Assembly: GCF_959020145.1 (NCBI RefSeq)
Contig: NZ_CAUEQY010000028.1
Coordinates: forward strand, 1-15,414
DNA length: 15,414 nucleotides
From: an uncultured Bifidobacterium sp.
Lineage (GTDB): Bacteria > Actinomycetota > Actinomycetes > Actinomycetales > Bifidobacteriaceae
Direction: 5' to 3'
Shown here piece after piece: positions 6,573 to 15,218 of the stretch. Every line of letters begins with the position of its first letter. Within the stretch, counting starts at the first letter, position 1. The notes below the pieces were generated by a model. That model did no database searches. It had not been told where the DNA came from and saw nothing but the letters and a program-made list of their open reading frames with translations. The translations under genes and the position numbers were made by a program.

Positions 6573-8435
6573 ATGTACGTCGATCCGAATCGTAATACAG
6601 AAGCAGGCAACCTTAAATGGATCCTGCCATACTGCAAACCCGACCTGCCACGAGTGGCCGGCGCGATAGTGCTGTTCTGCGTCAACAACACCATGGCGCT
6701 CATCATTCCGCTATTGTCAGGCCTCATCGTGGACCGTGTCATCGTGCAAGGCCAAGTCGACGAACTGACGCGACTGTGCATCATGATGATCGTGTTCACC
6801 ATCGTGCGCGTCGCCTCGCGCTACGGCTACCAAATGTGGATGGAACGCTTCGGGCAGAACTCCGTATTCCGTCTCGTCAGCGACGAATACGAGAAACTGC
6901 ACGAACTCGACTTCACCTATTTCAACCACACGCGTACCGGCGACATCATGAGCCGCATGACCTCCGACACCGATGCCATACGCCACGCGCTGAGCTGGGT
7001 GAGCTACCAGGTGCTTGACTGCGTGGTCATGTTCATTGGCGCGCTCGCCATGATGTTCACCATCGACTGGCGGCTCGCGCTCGCGCTCGCATGCGTCACG
7101 CCGTTCATTTTCATCCTTACGCGCGGACTCTCCACGCACGCAAGACCACTGTTCTTCGCCATCCGCAACTCGCTTGCCGAAATGAACTCAATGGTCGAAG
7201 AAAACATCGAAGGCAACCGCGTGGTCAAAGCGTTCGTGCGCGAACCGTATGAAACCGAAAAATTCGACAAACACAACGACGATTACATGCAACGCAACAT
7301 GGACCAGGCCTACAACAGCCGCAAATACATGCCATGGCTCGACGGTCTCGGCTTCTCACTGCAGCTGATCACGCTTGGATTCGGCGGATTCCTGGTCATC
7401 ACCGGGCGCATGACCCTCGGCAATCTCGTGGCGTTCAACTCCTACCTGTGGATGATCGACGGGCCGGTACGCCAATCCGGATGGCTGATCAACGACTGGC
7501 AGCGATTCAACGCATCCTGCATCAAAATCCGCAAACTGCTCACCGCTCAGTCACGTATTACGGAAAAGCCGGAAAATACGGAAAAACCGGGAGACAGCGC
7601 CGACGCGAATCACGCCAGCACAGCGGCTGCAACCGCTGCAACAACCAACACAACCCGCATCGCAGGCAGCATCGACTTCCAGCATGTCAGCTTCGCCTTC
7701 CCCGACGAACCGGACACCCCCGTGCTCGAAGATGTGGATTTCCATGTTCCGGCAGGCGCCAAACTCGGCATTCTCGGCGAAACCGGCGCGGGCAAATCCA
7801 CCCTCGTCAACCTCATCTCCCGCTTCTACGACCCCACCGAAGGCCATGTGCTCATCGACGGCGTCGACGCGCGAGACTGGCCGCTCGCCACACTGCGCTC
7901 GCAAGTGTGCGTCGTGGCGCAAGACACGTTCCTGTTCTCCGACACCATCGGCGGCAACATCAGCTTCGGCGCGGGCGAACAACGCGAATACGACGAACAG
8001 TACATTCGCCGCATGGCCACCATCGCCGGCGCGGACGGCTTCATCCGCAGCATGCCGGAAGGCTACGATACCGTGGTCGGAGAGCGTGGCGTCGGCCTTT
8101 CCGGCGGCCAAAAACAGCGCCTGAGCCTCGCACGCGCGCTCGCCGACAATCCGTCGATCCTCATCATGGACGATACGACCAGCGCCGTCGACATGGAAAC
8201 GGAAGCGGAAATCCAGCGCCATCTGCGCGAACTGGACGAACAGAAAACCATCGTCACCATCGCACACCGTATTTCATCGGTGAAAGATTCCGATCTGATC
8301 CTCGTGCTTGAGCATGGCCGCATTGTGGAGCGCGGCACGCATGACGAACTGGTGGCCGCGCACGGCCGATATTGGGAGATCTACTACAGGCAGCTCGGCT
8401 TGCAGGCGGGTCGTTCGCAAGGTTTCGAAGCGTAG
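6573..8435 (+). CDS. ABC exporter subunit with degenerate catalytic site (ABC-B type)
   Basis: This 620-residue half-transporter has an N-terminal six-helix exporter domain (about residues 25-310) and a C-terminal ATPase domain. A low-complexity Ala/Thr-rich linker (about 326-364) joins them. Walker A is GETGAGKST (402-410), the signature LSGGQ (509-513) is canonical, and the H-loop His is 565. Walker B reads ILIMDD, so the usual catalytic Glu is Asp534. This substitution marks the degenerate-site subunit of heterodimeric exporters such as TM287/288, BmrCD and LmrCD. The partner is encoded 30 bases downstream. The ATG at 6573 is preceded by GAAGGA. The exported substrate (drug, lipid or peptide) cannot be inferred. 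Confidence 0.93.
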   Translation: MYVDPNRNTEAGNLKWILPYCKPDLPRVAGAIVLFCVNNTMALIIPLLSGLIVDRVIVQGQVDELTRLCIMMIVFTIVRVASRYGYQMWMERFGQNSVFRLVSDEYEKLHELDFTYFNHTRTGDIMSRMTSDTDAIRHALSWVSYQVLDCVVMFIGALAMMFTIDWRLALALACVTPFIFILTRGLSTHARPLFFAIRNSLAEMNSMVEENIEGNRVVKAFVREPYETEKFDKHNDDYMQRNMDQAYNSRKYMPWLDGLGFSLQLITLGFGGFLVITGRMTLGNLVAFNSYLWMIDGPVRQSGWLINDWQRFNASCIKIRKLLTAQSRITEKPENTEKPGDSADANHASTAAATAATTNTTRIAGSIDFQHVSFAFPDEPDTPVLEDVDFHVPAGAKLGILGETGAGKSTLVNLISRFYDPTEGHVLIDGVDARDWPLATLRSQVCVVAQDTFLFSDTIGGNISFGAGEQREYDEQYIRRMATIAGADGFIRSMPEGYDTVVGERGVGLSGGQKQRLSLARALADNPSILIMDDTTSAVDMETEAEIQRHLRELDEQKTIVTIAHRISSVKDSDLILVLEHGRIVERGTHDELVAAHGRYWEIYYRQLGLQAGRSQGFEA

Positions 8436-8465
8436 GCGCGGGAAAGCAGGAAAGGGGGAAAACCC

Positions 8466-10253
8466 ATGGCAAAACGTAACACATACCGCGAAGATGAAGA
8501 GCTGGAAGAACAGATCAACCTGCATGATATTCTGCGCATCGGCGTCTATGTAAAGCCGTATATGTCGCGAATCATACGCATTCTTGCCGTCGTCGTCATG
8601 ATGAGCTGCATTGCGGTAGTCGTGCCATATTTGACGAAAATCATGATTGACAGCGCGATTCCGTCGAAAAATCTCACCTTACTTGGTGAATTAACGGGGT
8701 TGATGGCCGTACTTATTGTGATGTATGAGTTTGGATTGCGTTATCGTACCGTCGAAATTACTCGCGTCGGTCAGCTCATGTTGAAAGACATGCGCCGCGA
8801 TATTTTCACGCATATTCAGACGCTGCCGTTCAGCTATTTCGATTCGCGTCCGCACGGCAAAATCCTGATTCGCGTGGTCAATTATGTGAACACGCTTTCC
8901 GACACGTTGAGTTCCGGCCTGATCAATGTGATTTCCGACGTATTCACCTTCCTGATCACGCTGGTGGTCATGTTCGTGGTCGATTGGCGGCTTGCGCTGT
9001 TCAGCCTGGTGCTCTTCCCGTTCCTGATCGCGTGGGTGCTGGTATTGCAGCATTTCCAGCGCCGCGCGTATCAGGTGTTGTCGAACAAGCAGAGCAATCT
9101 CAACGCGTTCATTCACGAGTCGATCGCCGGCGTGAAAACCACGCAGACCTTCGCCCAGGAGGCGGCGCAGTTCAAAGCCTTCCAAGGGCAGCAAGACGAC
9201 GTGCGCACCTCGTGGATGAAGGCCGTGCATATCCAGTTCCTCATGTGGCCGGGCATTCAAACCATTTCCGTCATGACGATCGCATTCATCTACTATGTGG
9301 GCGTCACGGGCTTCGGCGCGGTGAACGTTTCCACCGGCGTGCTGATCGCGTTCGTTGGCTATGCGAATAATTTCTGGAATCCGGTGATCAGCATCGGCAA
9401 TTTCTACAATCAGCTGATCACTTGTTCCGCATATCTTGAGCGTATTTTCGAAACGCTTGACGTGCAGCCGGAGATTCGTAACGCTCCTGACGCGACTGAA
9501 CTGCCGCAAATTGAAGGACGCGTCGATTTCAACGATGTAGTTTTCCGTTACGAGCCTGACGGTCGCAATATTCTCAATCTGGTTGATCTGCATGTTGAGC
9601 CAGGCAGCACCGTTGCGTTGGTTGGTCCGACCGGTGCCGGCAAAACCACGATTATCAATCTGCTGTCGCGTTTTTACGACGTTGCAGAAGGTTCGGTGAC
9701 GATTGATGGTCATGATGTGCGTTCGGTCACGTTGGAATCGTTGCGTCGGCAGATGGGCGTCATGCTGCAGGATACGTTCATTTTCTCCGGCAATGTGCGC
9801 GAGAACATCCGTTACGGCAAGTTGGATGCGACCGATGCTGAGATCGAAGCGGCCGCGAAGGCGGTGCATGCGCACGAGTTCATTATGGATTTGCCGAACG
9901 GATACGACACGGTGGTGGAGGAGCGCGGTTCCACGCTTTCCGCTGGTCAACGTCAGCTGATTGCATTCGCCCGCGTGCTGCTGGCCGATCCGCGCATTCT
10001 GATTCTCGACGAGGCCACGTCGAATATCGATACGCGTACCGAAGAGGCGCTTCAGGCCGGATTGAACCACCTGCTGAAGGGACGCACGAGCTTCATCATC
10101 GCGCACCGACTGTCCACCATCGAGAACGCGGACATGATCTGCTACATCGATCATGGGCAGATCATGGAGCAAGGCAACCACGCCGAGCTGCTCGCCAAGC
10201 GTGGCGCCTACTATCGCCTCTACGACTCCCAATACGCCATGATCAAGGTCTAA
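8466..10253 (+). CDS. ABC exporter subunit, catalytic partner (ABC-B type)
   Basis: This 595-residue half-transporter pairs with the preceding gene's product. The exporter membrane domain spans about residues 25-310 and the ATPase domain follows. Walker A is GPTGAGKTT (387-395). Walker B ILILDE keeps the catalytic Glu516, and the H-loop His is 547. The signature is LSAGQ (491-495) instead of LSGGQ. In heterodimers this altered signature faces the Asp-bearing Walker B of the partner, so one site is weak (partner Walker A/B plus this signature) and one fully competent. The ATG at 8466 follows an AAAGGGGG ribosome-binding site. The tight spacing to the first subunit supports co-translation. Confidence 0.94.
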   Translation: MAKRNTYREDEELEEQINLHDILRIGVYVKPYMSRIIRILAVVVMMSCIAVVVPYLTKIMIDSAIPSKNLTLLGELTGLMAVLIVMYEFGLRYRTVEITRVGQLMLKDMRRDIFTHIQTLPFSYFDSRPHGKILIRVVNYVNTLSDTLSSGLINVISDVFTFLITLVVMFVVDWRLALFSLVLFPFLIAWVLVLQHFQRRAYQVLSNKQSNLNAFIHESIAGVKTTQTFAQEAAQFKAFQGQQDDVRTSWMKAVHIQFLMWPGIQTISVMTIAFIYYVGVTGFGAVNVSTGVLIAFVGYANNFWNPVISIGNFYNQLITCSAYLERIFETLDVQPEIRNAPDATELPQIEGRVDFNDVVFRYEPDGRNILNLVDLHVEPGSTVALVGPTGAGKTTIINLLSRFYDVAEGSVTIDGHDVRSVTLESLRRQMGVMLQDTFIFSGNVRENIRYGKLDATDAEIEAAAKAVHAHEFIMDLPNGYDTVVEERGSTLSAGQRQLIAFARVLLADPRILILDEATSNIDTRTEEALQAGLNHLLKGRTSFIIAHRLSTIENADMICYIDHGQIMEQGNHAELLAKRGAYYRLYDSQYAMIKV

Positions 10254-10256
10254 ATG

Positions 10257-10335
10257 GGCTGATTAGGGCTTGGACTGATTGGCTTGAAATCAGCCTTCCT
10301 GCTAGCCGCTTGTCGTTTTTCGGCCGGCGGCTAGC
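10257..10335 (+). terminator. Two stem-loops after the exporter genes
   Basis: GGCTGATT (10257-10264) can pair with AATCAGCC (10288-10295), and GCTAGCCGC (10301-10309) with GCGGCTAGC (10327-10335). The second loop holds a run of T, but none follows the stem, so this is a weak terminator candidate or an intercistronic structure that reduces read-through into the next gene. Confidence 0.4.
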
Positions 10336-10447
10336 CGCAAATTATCAGGTACGAGGCGGAAGATAGGGAAGTCAGAAAGCAACGCATGTTGCTGCGCATG
10401 AAGATGACGCGTGAATGCGTCGATGAAACAACGCGGGAAGGTTTGGT

Positions 10448-11170
10448 ATGGCAGTAGAGAAGCCAGTTCTCACCCAGGAGCAGCAAGATGCGGTCGCAGC
10501 GCTCGCATCCACCAACGTGTATGCGAAGCAATCGAAATTCAAAACCTTTCGCGAACTGCCGCCGAAAGACAAGTGGCCGTACTTCAAGCAGAACTTTCTG
10601 ACCGATGTGCTGATCATTATCGCAGTGGTCGGCTTGGTACTTGCTTTCGTCATCTCGTATGTGACCAAAGGTCCCGAGGCCGAGCTGAGTCTTGAAGGTG
10701 TCGATATGGCGGAATATTCCGAACAGATTGATGCGTTGGGCGCTGATTTTGTGAAGACGCAAGGTATTGAAGACGAGCGTCTCGTGCGGACGGATGCCTC
10801 CATTGCGATTAGCGAGAATGCCGCGCAAGATGGTTCCGCATCGTTGACGGCTCGCGTTTCGGCAGGTCAGATCAACATGATTGTTGCCGAAACCGATATT
10901 TTCGCCGAAGTCAATGATCGCGGCGACATCACCAAACCCGCGGAAGTGATGAGTGCCGCCGATCTTGAGCAGGTCAAGGATGCGCTGGTCGACGCCAAAG
11001 GCAATCCGGTTTCCGATGTGAACGACGCTGTCGGATTCGACTTGTCCCATTCGAAAACATGGACTTCCATGAAGGGACTGCCGAAAGAAGGGGTTATTCT
11101 CGGATTCAGCAATATCACGGAATCCAAGGATATGCCGATTCAATTCGTGGAATATCTGCAATTCGAGTAG
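10448..11170 (+). CDS. Single-pass membrane protein of unknown function
   Basis: The product has 240 residues. About 50 hydrophilic N-terminal residues, with an aromatic/basic FRELPPKDKWPYFKQNF segment just before the membrane, precede one strong membrane span (about 53-72, VLIIIAVVGLVLAFVISYV). An acidic domain of roughly 168 residues follows, rich in Glu, Asp, Ala and Val. No cleavage site, lipobox, sortase motif or catalytic signature was seen. If the span inserts with the basic side inside, the large C-terminal domain is outside the cell. GGGAAGG precedes ATG 10448. It follows the exporter pair on the same strand after 194 bases and is either its accessory protein or an independent gene. 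I do not recognise a characterised family. Confidence 0.8.
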   Translation: MAVEKPVLTQEQQDAVAALASTNVYAKQSKFKTFRELPPKDKWPYFKQNFLTDVLIIIAVVGLVLAFVISYVTKGPEAELSLEGVDMAEYSEQIDALGADFVKTQGIEDERLVRTDASIAISENAAQDGSASLTARVSAGQINMIVAETDIFAEVNDRGDITKPAEVMSAADLEQVKDALVDAKGNPVSDVNDAVGFDLSHSKTWTSMKGLPKEGVILGFSNITESKDMPIQFVEYLQFE

Positions 11171-11201
11171 GTATTTGCTGGTCTTCGAACGGTCATTTCA
11201 G

Positions 11202-11239
11202 TTGCTGAATATTTGCTGAATGTGCGTAGACACGCACAT
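11202..11239. promoter_or_regulatory. Direct repeat plus palindrome upstream of GH36
   Basis: TTGCTGAAT occurs at 11202-11210 and 11213-11221, one helical turn apart (period 11). The second copy abuts a perfect inverted repeat, ATGTGCGT-AGAC-ACGCACAT (11220-11239). These lie in the 163-base gap before the alpha-galactosidase start and look like regulator-binding sites, or a hairpin ending the previous transcript. No T-run follows and no clear -35/-10 pair was found. Confidence 0.45.
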
Positions 11240-11333
11240 CGCGGTTGCCCCGTTTTCCGCTTAAGCTAGTGAGGGTACGTCAAACGATGCACGTCAACGG
11301 ATAGGCGGCATTCGGAATTCGAAGGAGATGGCA

Positions 11334-13772
11334 ATGGAGAACGGCAATATGACTCCCCTTGTTCCTCGGCAGGATGGGCGCCTTGAATGGGGCAATGGTG
11401 TGGTCTCCATGCTGTTTGACATTGCCGCCGATTCCCCCGTTCGCCTCTGCAACGTTGTAGGGCGCAACATGGTTCCGATCGATGGTCGCTTGTCTGACGA
11501 TGGAAAGCCAGTGGTTGAAAAGGATCCGCGTCCGATTGTTGAGGTGTGTGCCGCCAATACCGGTTCGCAAGACAACCGACTGACGCTGATTGCCACAGTT
11601 GCCGGCAGCCAATTGCGATTCGTTTCCGCGCTTGCTTCCGAACCTGAACCAGGTTCCGCCGATCCGTTCCGTTTGGAGATCACGCAGTTCGCGCCGTATG
11701 CCGATCTTGAACCGAAAGGTCGTGAATTCGAGCCGACGGCAAGCGAACGTGACGCAGCCGATTCCGCCGCGAATTCCGCGTCCGAGGCGGTTTCCGCCGA
11801 TTCCAATGCAGGCTTGGTGGCCACTTCCGTATTCGAGGCGTTCCCGAATCTTTCCGCAGTGCGCACCTACACGCGTCTGCAGTCCGCCAGGCAACTGCCG
11901 ATTGAAGCGGTGTCATCGTTGAATCTGACCGTTCCGATGCGCGTCAACTGCGGCAAGGTACATCGTTCGAATATTTTCTGGGGCGATGCCGCTTGGGCTG
12001 TGGAAAACGATTGGCGTGTTCGTCCGCTGCGTGACACTCAGGTGCGTAACCGCAACCAGAAAATCAATCCTGGTCAGTCTAGTTCGCGTTTTGCCATGAG
12101 CTCGACTTCTACATGGAGCTCGGGAGAGCATGAGCCGGCCGGCATTCTGCAGGTGGAAGGTTCGGTACGCCGCGCCCGCGATTTTTCCGTAATGTGGCAG
12201 ATCGAGCATAACGGTCCGTGGGAGTGGGAAGTCGGCGAGGACGATCCCGGTCTGCACGTCACTGCGTTCGGTCCGGAATATAAGGATCATGGTTGGTTCA
12301 CCAATCTTGGTGAAGGCAATGATTTCGAGTCCGTTCCTGTGTCGTTTGCCATTGCCGCAGGCGATTGGCAGCAGGCTGTTGCCGAAATGACGTTGCAGCG
12401 TCGTGCGCTGCGCATTGCCAAGGCTCGTGAGTTGGGGCGCGTCGATCAGTTCGAGCATACGCAGGGTCTTGTGATCTACAACGATTACATGAATACGCTG
12501 TTCGGTGACCCTCGTATTGAGAAGGAACTGCCGCTGATTGAAGGTGCGGCAAGCGTTGGCGCGGATGTTTTCTGCATTGACGCCGGCTGGTACGACAGCA
12601 CCGACGGCGGCTGGTGGGACATGGTCGGCGAATGGCAGGCCTCCACCAACCGTTTCGGCGACGCCGGTCTGCGCGGTCTTGCCGACACGATTCGTGCTCA
12701 TGGCATGGGCTTGGGACTGTGGCTCGAACCTGAAGTGATCGGCGTGAAATCGCCGCTTGCGAGCATGTTGCCGGATTCCGCGTTCTTCCAGCGTCATGGT
12801 GTTCGCGTGTGCGATTCGGGTCGTTATCTGCTTGATTTCCGTTCTCCCGAAGCGCGAGAGCATGTTACGCGTACTGTTGATCGTTTGATTGACGATTTCG
12901 GTGCGGTGTTCTTCAAGTTCGACTACAACACCATTCCCGGCGTCGGCACTGATTTGAATGCCGAGTCCGTTGGCGATGGCCTGCTCGAGCATTGCCGCGC
13001 ATATGTGGATTGGCTTGACGATCTGCGTCGCCGTCATCCGGATGTGATGATCGAAAACTGCGGTTCCGGTGCCATGCGCGCCGATTACGCGCAGTTGTCC
13101 CGCTTGGATTTGCAGTCCACTTCCGACCAGTGCGATCCTCTGATTTATGCTGCGATTGCGGCTGGTGCAGGTATGACGATTCTGCCGGAACAGCAGGGTA
13201 ATTGGGGTTACGCTCAGCAAGAGATGGATGATGAGACTGCTGTGTTCACGCTTGCTACGGGTGTGCTCGGCAGGCTGTATCTGTCTGGTTTCATCGATCG
13301 CATGACGGAGCCGCGTCTTTCGCTCGTTCGCGACGCTATCGCCTTACATCGTTGTGTACTTGCCGACCAGCAGCATATGGTGCCGTTCTGGCCGTCCGGA
13401 CTTCCCGACTTCGACGGCGATTGGCTTGCCGTTGGCTTGCGTCATGTCGAAACGGATATGCGTGACGCGTATGCGTACGGCGAATCCGCTTGGAATGAGC
13501 AGGCTGCCGAGCAGAACGATCAGCAACCTCAGCCGGAAGATAAGCCCGACTACATCATCGTGTGGCGTCGCGGCGGCACACCGTCCGTGAACATGCCGTT
13601 GGATGCGGATCAAACCATTGAACAGGTGTTTCCGAATCCTGCCGAACCGGACCATGCGCCCAATGCCAAACCGTGGACTATCGAACGCATGGATCCGGAA
13701 ACGGTTCGCCTGAACGCCGCCACCTCCAAGCAACCCTCCGCCCGCATCTTTGCCATTCGCCGCCGCGACTGA
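11334..13772 (+). CDS. Alpha-galactosidase, GH36 type
   Basis: This 812-residue cytosolic enzyme belongs to glycoside hydrolase family 36 (clan GH-D), which releases terminal alpha-galactose from melibiose, raffinose-type sugars and related glycosides. An N-terminal beta-sandwich precedes the (beta/alpha)8 barrel. The nucleophile is probably Asp530 in FFKFDYNT, and the acid/base Asp598 in STSDQCDP; their spacing of 68 fits GH36. LGLWLEPE and ENCGSGAMRADY are further barrel motifs. The nucleophile loop reads KFDYN rather than the KWDMN common in raffinose-type GH36 enzymes, placing it in a separate subgroup. Family-atypical low-complexity stretches are an Ala/Ser/Asp-rich segment near residues 138-165 and a Gln/Glu-rich one near 720-740. 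ATG 11334 was chosen because GAAGGAG lies six bases upstream; ATG 11328 abuts that site. Confidence 0.88.
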   Translation: MENGNMTPLVPRQDGRLEWGNGVVSMLFDIAADSPVRLCNVVGRNMVPIDGRLSDDGKPVVEKDPRPIVEVCAANTGSQDNRLTLIATVAGSQLRFVSALASEPEPGSADPFRLEITQFAPYADLEPKGREFEPTASERDAADSAANSASEAVSADSNAGLVATSVFEAFPNLSAVRTYTRLQSARQLPIEAVSSLNLTVPMRVNCGKVHRSNIFWGDAAWAVENDWRVRPLRDTQVRNRNQKINPGQSSSRFAMSSTSTWSSGEHEPAGILQVEGSVRRARDFSVMWQIEHNGPWEWEVGEDDPGLHVTAFGPEYKDHGWFTNLGEGNDFESVPVSFAIAAGDWQQAVAEMTLQRRALRIAKARELGRVDQFEHTQGLVIYNDYMNTLFGDPRIEKELPLIEGAASVGADVFCIDAGWYDSTDGGWWDMVGEWQASTNRFGDAGLRGLADTIRAHGMGLGLWLEPEVIGVKSPLASMLPDSAFFQRHGVRVCDSGRYLLDFRSPEAREHVTRTVDRLIDDFGAVFFKFDYNTIPGVGTDLNAESVGDGLLEHCRAYVDWLDDLRRRHPDVMIENCGSGAMRADYAQLSRLDLQSTSDQCDPLIYAAIAAGAGMTILPEQQGNWGYAQQEMDDETAVFTLATGVLGRLYLSGFIDRMTEPRLSLVRDAIALHRCVLADQQHMVPFWPSGLPDFDGDWLAVGLRHVETDMRDAYAYGESAWNEQAAEQNDQQPQPEDKPDYIIVWRRGGTPSVNMPLDADQTIEQVFPNPAEPDHAPNAKPWTIERMDPETVRLNAATSKQPSARIFAIRRRD

Positions 13773-13813
13773 TCGGGGCTGAGCCAACCAATCGCTGAAA
13801 TGCCGTATTTCCG

Positions 13814-13858
13814 GCTATCGTGCGTTCCGCTGCAATCGGGCGCGGAACGCACGATAGC
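13814..13858. terminator. Shared stem-loop between convergent GH36 and lacI-type genes
   Basis: A perfect 17-bp inverted repeat (13814-13830 with 13842-13858, core GCTATCGTGCGTTCCGC) has an 11-base loop. Its outer end overlaps the first base of the regulator's stop codon on the minus strand, and the GH36 gene ends 41 bases away on the other side. It probably ends both transcripts, although neither side carries a strong T-run. Confidence 0.65.
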
Positions 13859-15090
13859 TATATGATCGCGGTCGTGGATTCACGTTCGACCAACTGATAT
13901 CCGATGGTTGCGCGGCTCGGCGGCAGCACCGTGCCTGCATCATTGGAATTTCCGTCATTGCTGGAATTATCATTCACTTCGCCGCGTTCGATCCGTTCGA
14001 CAATCATATCGACCGCGAATTTGGCAAGCTGGTCGAGATCCACTTGGATGGTGCTCAGCGAAGGGGTGGCGTAGGTTCCGGAAGTCACGCCGTCGAATCC
14101 GATCACCTTCACGTCTTGCGGCACATGGATGCCATAGTCGGCGAGGCCGCGAATCACGCCGAATGCGGCGAAATCATTGGCGCAGCACACTCCGTCGAAC
14201 GCGATTGCGGGAATCTTGTCGGTCGTTTCGATCGATCTGCCCGTAATCTTGCCGCTTGCATCGTTGAAATCGGCGGTTCCGGCCGTGCCTGTTTCGCGGT
14301 CTCCAGCACCCGCGCCGGCTCCGCAGTCCGTCCTTCGCGCCGCCATGATCCGTTCGGCGATCGCGTGCCCGGCGGTAATGCCTTCGTCGGAGCGACCGCC
14401 TTCGAACACCATGGTTTCGTCATATGGCAATCCTGCGTCCAGCAACGCCGCGCACGCTCCTCGAAGTCGCAATGCAAATGCGTTCTGCGCATGCGCCAAC
14501 TCGGCGCGCGGCACGAACGTATGCCCGACAATCGCAATATTCCGGCATCCCTGGGCGATCAGATACTGCATCGCAGCGCGTTCGCCCTCCTCGTTGGGAA
14601 AATTCACGGCATCCACGGTTGGCGTTTCCTCGCATGCGTCGAGCAGTACGAGAGGGCGCCCGCCGTTGAGTTTGGCGAGCGGTAGATTCGTGCCCAATCC
14701 GGTGGCGTGCAGAATCTCACCGTCGAAGAGCTGCCCTGAGAACGGATTGCTGGTCAGCGCATGTTCGGCCGCGTCCGGCGAATACTGGGTTTGCTCGATG
14801 AACGGCGTGAGTCCGCGTGAGGTGATCTCGCGGCTCAATGTTTGCGTCAGCTTCGAATAGAACGGCGAATCGAATTCGTTGACGATGATGTGAATAATGT
14901 TGCTGCGACCTGATTTGAGCATGCTGGCTGTCAGATTGATGCGATAGTCGAGTTTTTTCGCTGCTGCCAGCACTTTGGCCCGCGTCGATTCCTTGACGCC
15001 GGCTTTGCCGTGCAGCGCATTCGATGCGGTCATGGGGGAGACGCCGGCTTCCGCCGCCACGTCGCGCAATGTCGGTTTGCCGTTTGCCAT
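13858..15090 (-). CDS. LacI-family transcriptional regulator
   Basis: The protein has 410 residues. An N-terminal LacI helix-turn-helix (residues 7-28, TLRDVAAEAGVSPMTASNAL) and hinge helix (52-63, NLTASMLKSGRS) precede a periplasmic-binding-protein-like effector domain. Typical members have about 330-350 residues. The excess is a Gly/Ala/Asp-rich insert at about 251-292, just before the IPAIAFDGVCCANDFAAFG strand, and an Asn/Asp-rich segment at about 372-388. It is divergent from the GH27 gene and convergent with GH36, so it probably senses an alpha-galactoside and represses local genes (inference). AAGGAG lies six bases before ATG 15090. A TGTAACG half-site lies in its own leader near 15119-15125, suggesting autoregulation. 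Confidence 0.93.
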   Translation of the reverse strand: MANGKPTLRDVAAEAGVSPMTASNALHGKAGVKESTRAKVLAAAKKLDYRINLTASMLKSGRSNIIHIIVNEFDSPFYSKLTQTLSREITSRGLTPFIEQTQYSPDAAEHALTSNPFSGQLFDGEILHATGLGTNLPLAKLNGGRPLVLLDACEETPTVDAVNFPNEEGERAAMQYLIAQGCRNIAIVGHTFVPRAELAHAQNAFALRLRGACAALLDAGLPYDETMVFEGGRSDEGITAGHAIAERIMAARRTDCGAGAGAGDRETGTAGTADFNDASGKITGRSIETTDKIPAIAFDGVCCANDFAAFGVIRGLADYGIHVPQDVKVIGFDGVTSGTYATPSLSTIQVDLDQLAKFAVDMIVERIERGEVNDNSSNDGNSNDAGTVLPPSRATIGYQLVERESTTAII

Positions 15091-15190
15091 GCACCGCTCC
15101 TTACAGCCAAGTTTTTCTGTAACGATATTATATATGATGATTTTCTGGTAATCGTTGAAATTTCAAAGAATCACCGATATCCTATCATGA

Positions 15191-15218
15191 TTGTGATTTC
15201 TGAAATATGCTATAAAAT
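15191..15218 (+). promoter_or_regulatory. Promoter of the GH27 gene
   Basis: TTGTGA (15191-15196), a 16-base spacer and TAAAAT (15213-15218) lie in an AT-rich block. Its -10 end is overlapped by the operator-like palindrome at 15217-15234. The leader to the GH27 start would be about 110 bases. Confidence 0.55.

Noticed and set aside
8691..10232. 513-codon open frame on the minus strand
   Set aside because: It lies wholly antisense to the second ABC exporter gene, whose Walker A, signature and Walker B motifs are clear. The translation is His/Arg/Gln-rich as expected for a shadow frame.
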